Source: JBEKYH01 sp049511115 (GTDB lineage Bacteria; Planctomycetota; Phycisphaerae; Tepidisphaerales; Tepidisphaeraceae). Taken from it: a stretch of DNA of 7,797 bases. Under the pieces are notes generated by a model. That model made no database searches. It was not told the DNA's origin and worked only from the letters and a program-made list of their open reading frames with translations. The stretch lies in assembly GCA_049511115.1 (NCBI GenBank), contig JBEKYH010000228.1:1-7797 (forward strand). Reading direction: 5' to 3'. The position numbers and the translations under genes were made by a program. This document shows positions 1 to 5,033 of this stretch, one piece after another (within the stretch, counting starts at the first letter, position 1; the number at the start of each line of letters is the position of its first letter).

Positions 1-1
1 C

Positions 2-109
2 GCATGGCACCAGCGCAGCAACGTCAGGCAACGCGGCGTGGACTGGCAATTCAAAGTCGGCGACGCACGCGTCAAACTGAAGTCGGTTTACCCTAAAATC
101 ATTGTGTGA
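2..109 (+). CDS. C-terminal fragment of a probable IS630-type transposase (5' end outside the window)
   Basis: This frame is open from the window edge to TGA at 107-109 and gives 35 residues ending in the pattern Val-Asp-Trp-Gln-Phe-x5-Ala-Arg-Val-Lys-Leu-Lys-x2-Tyr-Pro. From memory, a 'W-F-T-x-D/E-x-A-R-x-K-L-x-x-L-Y-P' tail is common at the C-terminus of IS630/Tc1-like DDE transposases, the enzymes that cut and paste their own element. Only the tail is visible, so the DDE residues cannot be checked, and no terminal inverted repeat could be identified because the left end is missing. It overlaps the start of the next plus-strand frame by 8 bases in a different phase. That would fit an element inserted into, or next to, the SLBB gene. 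The family assignment rests on a short motif and is tentative. Confidence 0.45.
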   Translation, partial: AWHQRSNVRQRGVDWQFKVGDARVKLKSVYPKIIV

Positions 110-773
110 CAATGCACTAGTCTGGATTCCCAACACGTCGCAGAGGCTGACAATGACCTGTACCGCGGAAACCGGCCCCTGGGCACCGGTCGCGAAATTC
201 GACAGCAGTCTGCAACGTATTGAAGGCAATCCGAGCATCCATCTTAGTCACACCCCCAAATCAGGCGGCGCGGAGTATTTCAACCTCACATTCTCGGATC
301 CACAGATTGTCGCTCGCGACAAATGTTATGTGTTCGTCGGCGTTGTGCCACCGACTATCGGGGAAAACTCAATAGTTTTTATCAACCCGCCGATTAGCGC
401 AGCAATCCGCTTTCTCGGCGACAGCACTCATGTTCGACAATATGATTTGTTCTCATCGCAGGTCGTCAGCCGCACTGTCGGGAACATCGCCCTGTCGCCC
501 GCGGCGATCGCGCCATCCGACGAGGTGTTTATCGCCGGGAAGGTGGCGCGCGGCGGCGTATATAGCTTGTCCCAAATGCGCACATTGCGCCGGTTAGTCA
601 TCGCTGCTGGGATAGACGGACTGAAGCCGGACCGAACGGTCGTCAAGATTATCCACGGAAAATCGTCGCCCGTAACCTCGCAGACTTATTCACTCCTAAA
701 CGTACTTCAAGGAACGGCGGGGTCGATACCGCTTACTGAAAGGGACATTATTCAAATATCCGATGCGCCGTGA
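102..773 (+). CDS. SLBB-domain protein, probably a 5'-truncated gene remnant
   Basis: The open frame begins after an in-frame TGA at 78-80. The first possible start is TTG at 102 and the first ATG is at 153. No Shine-Dalgarno precedes the TTG and there is no signal peptide. Residues about 141-220 look like an SLBB domain: a beta strand 'EVFIAGKVARGGVYSL', then 'TLRRLVIAAG', a strand 'TVVKIIHG', and a closing 'LTERDIIQI'. This matches the family pattern V-x-G-x-V-x-x-P-G-x-Y ... A-G-G ... L-x-P-x-D-x-I-x-V. In intact relatives SLBB domains occur in outer-membrane polysaccharide export proteins (Wza-like) and other periplasmic binding proteins. Residues 1-130 are not recognised; they include a possible mixed alpha/beta segment around 44-105. 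Codon third positions look less GC-biased than in ligA. The absent export signal and the abutting transposase tail suggest that the N-terminal part was lost. It may be a pseudogene. Confidence 0.55.
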   Translation: MCDNALVWIPNTSQRLTMTCTAETGPWAPVAKFDSSLQRIEGNPSIHLSHTPKSGGAEYFNLTFSDPQIVARDKCYVFVGVVPPTIGENSIVFINPPISAAIRFLGDSTHVRQYDLFSSQVVSRTVGNIALSPAAIAPSDEVFIAGKVARGGVYSLSQMRTLRRLVIAAGIDGLKPDRTVVKIIHGKSSPVTSQTYSLLNVLQGTAGSIPLTERDIIQISDAP

Positions 774-810
774 CGGCTCACGATGATCGCCGTCGTGCCG
801 ATTATTTTAT
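774..810 (+). terminator. Candidate intrinsic terminator after the SLBB frame
   Basis: CGG (774-776) and CACGA (779-783) pair with TCGTG (793-797) and CCG (798-800), leaving a two-base bulge and a nine-base loop. ATTATTTTAT follows directly at 801-810. The T-rich run lies inside the last codons of convergent ligA. The imperfect stem makes this only a candidate. No comparable T tract follows on the minus strand. Confidence 0.35.
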
Positions 811-2820
811 TCCGATCCGCTTATCAAACTCCTCCTCGCTAATCACCTGCACATTCAGCGATTTCGCCTTTTCCAGCTTGCTCCCCGCATCGGCGCCGGC
901 GACGACGAAACTGGTCTTTTTGCTCACGCTCCCGCTGGCGCGGCCGCCGAGTTTGACGATGAGTTCTTCGATTTCCTCCCGCTTGTATTTTGCAAGCGAA
1001 CCAGTGACCACAATCGTCAGTCCCGATAACGGAAGATCGGCAGCCTTGGGCAGGGCCTCCATTTTCGGATCGACGCCGACGGCTTGAAGCTGGCGGATCA
1101 CGTTAAGGCCCGCCGCGTCGTGGAAGAATTCATGGACGCTCTTGGCGATCACCTCGCCGATCTCGTGGACGGCGTTGAGTTGCTCGACCGTTGCGGCGGC
1201 CAGCGCGTCGAGTGAGCCGAAATTCTGGGCCAGCACAAACGCGACGCGATTGCCGACGTGGCGGATGCCAAGGCCGGCCAATAGCCGATCCAGGGGGCGC
1301 TCGCGCGCGGAGGCTATCGAGTCGATCACATTCTGGGCGCTCTTGTCCGCCATCCGCTCCAGGTTGGCGACATCCTCCTTCTTGAGCCGGTAAATGTCGG
1401 CGAATGTCTTCACCAGGTTATGGTCCACAAGCTGATCGATCAGGGCCTCGCCGAGGTGGTCGATATTCATCTGGCCGCGCGCGCAAAACGACCGCAGCCG
1501 CCGGCGAAGCTGGGCGGGGCAGGCGGGGTTGATGCACAGAATGTATGGCGTGTCTTCGGGCTTGTGCGTGTCGGCACCGCAGCTTGGGCATTTGCTCGGC
1601 GGCTCAATCGGCTTGGCATCAGGTGGACGCTTTTCGAGGATGACCTTTACCACCTGCGGAATGATCTCGCCGGCTTTCTCCACAACGACCGTGTCCCCCA
1701 CGCGCACATCGAGCCGCGCGATCTGCTCGATGTTGTGCAGGCTCGCGCGCTGCACGGTCGTGCCCGCCACAAACACGGCGGCAAGGTCTGCCACCGGCGT
1801 CAGCGTCCCCAGCTTGCCGACATTCCAGAAGACGTTTTGCAGCTTGGTTTCGACCTGGTCGGGCTGATATTTGAAGGCAATTACCCAGCGCGGGGCCTTG
1901 CTGCGCGCGCCCAGTTTTTCCCGCTGGGCGAAATCGTCCACCTTCACAACAATGCCGTCCGTCTGATACGGCAGGCCGTGGCGGATGGTCGCGAATTGTT
2001 CGATTTCCCTGATCACTTCATCAATCGTCTCCACGCGCATGGCGTGCGGCGCGGTCGGCAGCCCGAGCTTTTGAATGAGCTTGATCCAATCCCAATAGCA
2101 CGTCACCGGCATCGGGTTCACTTCGCCGACGCCATGGGCGACGAAGCGAAGCCGGCGCTTGGCGACGATCTTTGAATCCAGCAGTTTCAGCGTGCCGGCG
2201 GTGCCGTTGCGCGGGTTTTGAAAGGTCTCCTCGCCGGCTTCTTCCTTCTCCTGATTCAGTCGGGCGAAATCGGCGTTGGCCATATAAATCTCGCCGCGGA
2301 TTTCCATGATTTGCGGGGCGACGGCTTTGCTATCGGCGTCATGCAATTTCAGCGGCACCGATCCAATCGTGCGGACATTGGCGGTGATGTCATCCCCCCG
2401 CCGGCCGTCGCCGCGGGTGGCGGCCACGACCAGAATCCCCTTCTCATACCGGAGGCTCGCGCTTACGCCATCGACTTTCTCCTCCAGCACATACCGCGGC
2501 GACTCGCCTTCGAGCAGTTTCCGCACCCGCGCATCAAACGCCCGCACCTCGGCCTCGTCATACGTATTGTCGATGCTCATCATTGGAACGGCATGCGTCA
2601 CCGCGCCGAATGTCTTGAGCGCCTCGCCCCCCACCCGCTGCGAAGGCGAATCCGCCGTCACCAAATCGGGATGCGCCTTCTCCAGGTCAACCAGCTCGCG
2701 CATCAGGGCGTCGTATTCGTGATCGCTGATCGCCGGTTTGTCGAGGACGAAATAGAGATGGTCATGGCGATGGAGTTCATCGCGCAACTGGGCGAGGCGC
2801 TTTGCCGGGGGGAGGGGCAT
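802..2820 (-). CDS. ligA: NAD-dependent DNA ligase LigA
   Basis: LigA seals nicks between Okazaki fragments and during DNA repair, using NAD+ to form an enzyme-AMP intermediate. The 672-aa product has the usual length (E. coli 671) and every expected region. The Ia domain has the His-Leu-Tyr pattern near residue 21 and Asp-x-x-Tyr at 33-36. The nucleotidyltransferase motif is KVDG with catalytic Lys115. Other visible elements are Arg-Gly-Glu (175-177), the Asn-Pro-Arg-Asn-Gly-Thr-Ala-Gly motif (202-209), DGIVVKV with Lys293, and the Phe-Lys pair at 316-317. An OB fold follows, then a Cys4 zinc finger (Cys411, 414, 429, 434), helix-hairpin-helix repeats (about 450-565) and a BRCT domain (about 596-672). 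The usual VGRTG of the OB region reads VGKLG at 334-338, a mild deviation. The start is ATG at 2820; no Shine-Dalgarno is visible, but a promoter lies just upstream. It is a single gene, convergent with the SLBB frame and divergent from the small locus at 2903. Confidence 0.98.
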   Translation of the reverse strand: MPLPPAKRLAQLRDELHRHDHLYFVLDKPAISDHEYDALMRELVDLEKAHPDLVTADSPSQRVGGEALKTFGAVTHAVPMMSIDNTYDEAEVRAFDARVRKLLEGESPRYVLEEKVDGVSASLRYEKGILVVAATRGDGRRGDDITANVRTIGSVPLKLHDADSKAVAPQIMEIRGEIYMANADFARLNQEKEEAGEETFQNPRNGTAGTLKLLDSKIVAKRRLRFVAHGVGEVNPMPVTCYWDWIKLIQKLGLPTAPHAMRVETIDEVIREIEQFATIRHGLPYQTDGIVVKVDDFAQREKLGARSKAPRWVIAFKYQPDQVETKLQNVFWNVGKLGTLTPVADLAAVFVAGTTVQRASLHNIEQIARLDVRVGDTVVVEKAGEIIPQVVKVILEKRPPDAKPIEPPSKCPSCGADTHKPEDTPYILCINPACPAQLRRRLRSFCARGQMNIDHLGEALIDQLVDHNLVKTFADIYRLKKEDVANLERMADKSAQNVIDSIASARERPLDRLLAGLGIRHVGNRVAFVLAQNFGSLDALAAATVEQLNAVHEIGEVIAKSVHEFFHDAAGLNVIRQLQAVGVDPKMEALPKAADLPLSGLTIVVTGSLAKYKREEIEELIVKLGGRASGSVSKKTSFVVAGADAGSKLEKAKSLNVQVISEEEFDKRIGIK

Positions 2821-2826
2821 GGGGGT

Positions 2827-2854
2827 ATTAGATTCATTTTTTGGGGGGATTCAA
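2827..2854 (-). promoter_or_regulatory. Candidate ligA promoter, apparently leaderless
   Basis: On the minus strand, TTGAAT (2849-2854, 4/6 to TTGACA) is followed after 16 bases by TCTAAT (2827-2832, 5/6 to TATAAT). The -10 ends six bases before the ligA ATG, so transcription would start at about the A of ATG. This agrees with the lack of any Shine-Dalgarno. The call is by eye from sigma-70 consensus and is not proven. Confidence 0.35.
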
Positions 2855-2867
2855 TTCTGGCTGAAAG

Positions 2868-2896
2868 TGGAAATAGCGCTGTTGAAAGCCGATAAT
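2868..2896 (+). promoter_or_regulatory. Candidate promoter of the small two-gene locus, apparently leaderless
   Basis: TGGAAA (2868-2873, 4/6 to TTGACA), a 17-base spacer, and GATAAT (2891-2896, 5/6 to TATAAT). The predicted transcript start falls on the ATG at 2903, which favours that start over the in-frame ATG at 2819. It lies back-to-back with the candidate ligA promoter, the two -35 boxes being 13 bases apart. Confidence 0.35.
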
Positions 2897-2902
2897 TCAC
2901 GC

Positions 2903-3073
2903 ATGGCCCAGACGGTCGAAGAAGTTGTCCGCGACTACGATAGAGCCTCGAAGCTGCTTCTCCGCGAGAAAAACACGCCGGCGAAGGCGCGGGCGTTTCT
3001 TCTCAAGGCAGGCATCCTGGAAAAGTCCGCAAGGTCCCCCAACGGCGTTCGCCTGGCTAAACGATATCGCTGA
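2903..3073 (+). CDS. Small basic protein, putative antitoxin-like partner
   Basis: The 56-aa product has a predicted helical N-terminal half (about 3-21), then 'AKARAFLLKAGIL' and a basic end 'LAKRYR'. I recall a family of small bacterial proteins with the layout 'A-x-A-F-L-x-K-A-G-I-x-T-K-x-G-K-L-x-x-x-Y-R', usually encoded just upstream of a second gene; function not firmly known. The next gene here is of ADP-ribosyltransferase-like type, so an antitoxin role is a reasonable inference, not shown. The frame is open back to 2819, but ATG 2903 is chosen because a promoter-like sequence ends seven bases before it and the conserved-looking part begins there. Codons 1-28 of the longer version would run antisense through the ligA promoter. 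The gene ends in TGA at 3071-3073, with the second gene's TTG three bases on in the same frame. Confidence 0.6.
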   Translation: MAQTVEEVVRDYDRASKLLLREKNTPAKARAFLLKAGILEKSARSPNGVRLAKRYR

Positions 3074-3076
3074 GAC

Positions 3077-3349
3077 TTGAATCCTGCGTCAACAATCTTC
3101 GTGCTTGGCTATCATGGCCTCGACCACGAAGTGGCAGAGCGCGTCCTGGAAGCCCGACAGCCAATCCAACGCAGTCATAACGACTATGACTGGCTGAGCG
3201 ATGGCGCTTACTTCTGGGAACACAATCCCCACCGCGCTTTTGAGTTCGCATGCGAACTTCACATTCAGATTTGTGTGCGTAACGTGGCATGTATTAAGGG
3301 GTATTTTCGGCCGCTCGATGAAGCCGGGAAGCCGCTTGTTTTCAAGTAA
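3077..3349 (+). CDS. ADP-ribosyltransferase-like (putative toxin) protein, probably internally deleted
   Basis: The 90-aa product starts at TTG 3077; the next in-frame alternative is GTG at 3101. Residues 7-56 contain 'VLGYHG', then 'NDYDWL-x-x-G-x-YFWE-x-x-P-x-RA'. This resembles the HG...G-x-YF pattern of ART/PARP-like folds and of DUF3990-type proteins, which transfer ADP-ribose from NAD+. Residues 61-90 read 'HIQICVRN-x-x-CIKGYFRPL', which in the relatives I recall is the far C-terminus of a protein of roughly 170-210 residues. Here the two blocks are joined directly, so about 100 or more central residues seem to be missing without loss of frame, and activity is doubtful. The apparent junction coincides with a 16-bp palindrome (3243-3258). 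The gene is coupled to the small gene upstream. An intact short variant of the family is the alternative. Confidence 0.6.
   Translation: MNPASTIFVLGYHGLDHEVAERVLEARQPIQRSHNDYDWLSDGAYFWEHNPHRAFEFACELHIQICVRNVACIKGYFRPLDEAGKPLVFK
3243..3258. repeat. Perfect 16-bp palindrome
   Basis: AGTTCGCATGCGAACT is self-complementary over eight base pairs each side of the centre at 3250/3251. It lies inside the coding frame and encodes parts of Glu-Phe-Ala-Cys-Glu-Leu. It sits exactly where the N-terminal and C-terminal blocks of the ART-like protein meet. It could be the scar of a deletion or excision, or chance. Confidence 0.6.
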
Positions 3350-3373
3350 TGCAATCTCCACGACCTGTTGCGC

Positions 3374-4864
3374 TCACAGGCCTTGAATCGGAATCGCCCC
3401 TTCCGCCGCCGACGCGCCCGCCCGCAAATCTATCACCAGTAACCCCGCCAACAGAATCTGCGCAATCACAACGGCATAAATCACAACCCCGGCGATCCGC
3501 CCCTCCTTTGCTGACATCCCGTTCATCACTCGACAATACGCGATCGCCGCCAGAATCGTCAGGCACGGCGTCACATCAAACAAATACCGCATCGTCGAAA
3601 ACTCCGACACCAGCACCGGCCCGGCCGCCAACGCGCCGAACACAGCGACGGAGGCGATGAGCCATTTTCGCAAGGCGCGATCCGCTTCAGCGGTTTCTCC
3701 TGCCTCGCTAATTTCCACTGCGGCCGCTTTGGGCCATCGCCACAGCAACGCCGCGATCGCGACGAAGACAAACGGCTGCGTCCAGAGCAATCCGACAACT
3801 TCTTCGTTTTTGTAATCGCTGGCCGGCCACAGCGATTTGGGCAGCCACCTCTCCGCCTTGACGGCATGCAAAAACGGAGACTCACCGCCCCATTTCGGCG
3901 GTGCGATCAGATAGACAACCACATTGGGCAGGACATTCGCCCCGGAAAAGTACCCGGACGCCAGCGGCTTGCTCTGGCCGGTGCCGGAGAGTTGATAGCG
4001 AACGCCGAATTCGGTGAAAGAGTGGAAACGGGCGAAGTTAAAATAGCCCATTAGGCCGCCGCCCATCACGACGGGCAGAAAGAGCGCGACATAGACTCCC
4101 AGCGCCGCGCGGCGACGCCAAAGATAGAAGGCCGTGACGATCGCAATGCCCATCACCGCCGGCGGGAAGCTGATGCGCGATCCCATGGAGAGCGCCCAGC
4201 ATGACGCCGCAAGGGCGAGCCATCCCGCATGAGGCCGCGGGCGGGCCAGGGCCATCCAAGCGCAGCAGAATCCGGCCAGAAGAAAAAACTGGCCGCCGCT
4301 GATCCCCGCTTCGTAGACTGCGCCGCGCGAGACGATCCAGAACACCGGCGCGCTCAATCCCAGCGACAAAAGCGGCGGCAAATCCGCCCACGGGCTAAAC
4401 TGCGGAAAGAATCTGCGGCGGACCTCCCGCAACAGCCAAATCGCCAGGATCATCGTTCCCAGCGTAAAGGCGAAGACGAGATACTGGTCTCCCCAATCCG
4501 GTTCGCGCTGGCCGACGACGAACGCCACCGCCGCGGTCACTAAGGCCGGCACGGGTCCCCACGGCAGATAAAACTTCCGCTTATAAAACGCCAGGTCATG
4601 AATGAACGGCGCGGCTTCGTGAACCTTGGCCGCGCGGCGCGCGTTCTTGTCGTAAGGATCGCTCAGCGCCAGCAGCGCCGCCGGCGGCTGGATCGGCAGG
4701 CTCAGCTTGCCATGCAAGAACGCGGTGGCCTGCACGCTCTCGTCATTGCTAAAGGTATGCCAATGCCGCCAGGTCCCCGCCGTGGCGCACCAGAGATAGC
4801 TCACCAGCAGCAGCGCCAGAAATAAGCCGGCCGCCGCAGATGGACGCCAAGGTCCTTGTCGCAT
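3374..4864 (-). CDS. Polytopic membrane protein, putative GT-C (GT39/ArnT-like) glycosyltransferase
   Basis: The 496-aa protein has about 12 hydrophobic segments (near 10-30, 105-118, 128-146, 163-180, 190-205, 214-227, 233-248, 254-270, 364-376, 402-416, 430-447, 458-480). The first loop carries Asn-Asp-Glu at 40-42, where GT-C enzymes place their catalytic acidic residues. Other family-like elements are 'FYLPWGPVPAL' (about 98-108), 'NFARFHSFTEFG-x-RYQL' (276-292) and 'RYLFDVTPCL' near 426-435. GT-C enzymes move sugars from lipid-phosphate donors to lipids or proteins on the outer side of the inner membrane; donor and acceptor here are unknown. Start: the frame extends to TTG 4882, but ATG 4864 is preferred because it directly precedes the first membrane helix and lies just after a -10-like TACAAT. 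No Shine-Dalgarno is visible. It is a single gene, convergent with the small locus and divergent from the RTX gene. A non-enzymatic membrane protein remains possible. Confidence 0.8.
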   Translation of the reverse strand: MRQGPWRPSAAAGLFLALLLVSYLWCATAGTWRHWHTFSNDESVQATAFLHGKLSLPIQPPAALLALSDPYDKNARRAAKVHEAAPFIHDLAFYKRKFYLPWGPVPALVTAAVAFVVGQREPDWGDQYLVFAFTLGTMILAIWLLREVRRRFFPQFSPWADLPPLLSLGLSAPVFWIVSRGAVYEAGISGGQFFLLAGFCCAWMALARPRPHAGWLALAASCWALSMGSRISFPPAVMGIAIVTAFYLWRRRAALGVYVALFLPVVMGGGLMGYFNFARFHSFTEFGVRYQLSGTGQSKPLASGYFSGANVLPNVVVYLIAPPKWGGESPFLHAVKAERWLPKSLWPASDYKNEEVVGLLWTQPFVFVAIAALLWRWPKAAAVEISEAGETAEADRALRKWLIASVAVFGALAAGPVLVSEFSTMRYLFDVTPCLTILAAIAYCRVMNGMSAKEGRIAGVVIYAVVIAQILLAGLLVIDLRAGASAAEGAIPIQGL

Positions 4865-4873
4865 GTCGGGGCG

Positions 4874-4879
4874 ATTGTA
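4874..4879 (-). promoter_or_regulatory. Possible -10 element of the membrane-protein gene
   Basis: TACAAT on the minus strand (5/6 to TATAAT) ends nine bases before ATG 4864, implying a leader of only two or three bases. No convincing -35 lies 16-18 bases upstream, so this is weak. Confidence 0.25.
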
Positions 4880-5020
4880 CAAACCGGTGGCGGTGGGACC
4901 AGACGTGGCGGTTTCGGTTGTTTGCTGGGGCCATTCGTTCCACGCTGGCGGTATACGTAAGTCTGGACTACAACTTGGGCCTTATGCAATTATGAGCCTG
5001 CGGCGCTTTAAGTCCGACCC

Positions 5021-5025
5021 AGGAG
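5021..5025 (+). promoter_or_regulatory. Shine-Dalgarno fixing the RTX protein start
   Basis: AGGAG lies eight bases before ATG 5034. The frame is open much further upstream (other ATGs at 4863 and 4992) but those have no such site. This decides the start and puts the LEPR-XLL-like motif close to the N-terminus. The 169-base divergent gap 4865-5033 shows no convincing promoter for this gene. Confidence 0.65.
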
Positions 5026-5033
5026 ATAGGCAG

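Noticed and set aside
334..646. Minus-strand frame (428-646) inside the SLBB frame as an alternative gene
   Set aside because: It has no ribosome site and no family resemblance. The plus-strand frame gives a coherent SLBB-like domain across the same bases.
1420..2175. 251-codon open frame on the plus strand
   Set aside because: It lies wholly inside ligA on the opposite strand. The product is rich in Arg, His and Leu with no family features, as expected for an antisense shadow of a GC-rich gene.
2819..2902. Longer start for the small gene at ATG 2819
   Set aside because: It would overlap the ligA start codon and run through the ligA promoter region. No Shine-Dalgarno is present, and the extra 28 residues do not resemble the rest. 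ATG 2903 directly follows a promoter-like sequence.
3364..3380. CCTGT...ACAGG hairpin between the convergent ART-like and membrane-protein genes
   Set aside because: It has only five base pairs with a seven-base loop and no T tract on either strand; too weak for a terminator.
4038..4391. 117-codon and other minus-strand frames inside the membrane-protein gene
   Set aside because: They are out-of-phase readings of the 3374-4864 coding region on the same strand, with no start signal or recognisable domain.
4951..4969. GTATAC and AGTCTGGACT short palindromes in the divergent gap as operators
   Set aside because: Six- and ten-base inverted repeats are common by chance and are not placed relative to any convincing promoter.
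4863..5033. Longer starts (4863, 4992) for the RTX protein
   Set aside because: Neither has a ribosome-binding site, and ATG 4863 overlaps the divergent membrane-protein start. AGGAG at 5021 serves ATG 5034 and the LEPR-XLL-like motif then sits near the N-terminus as expected.
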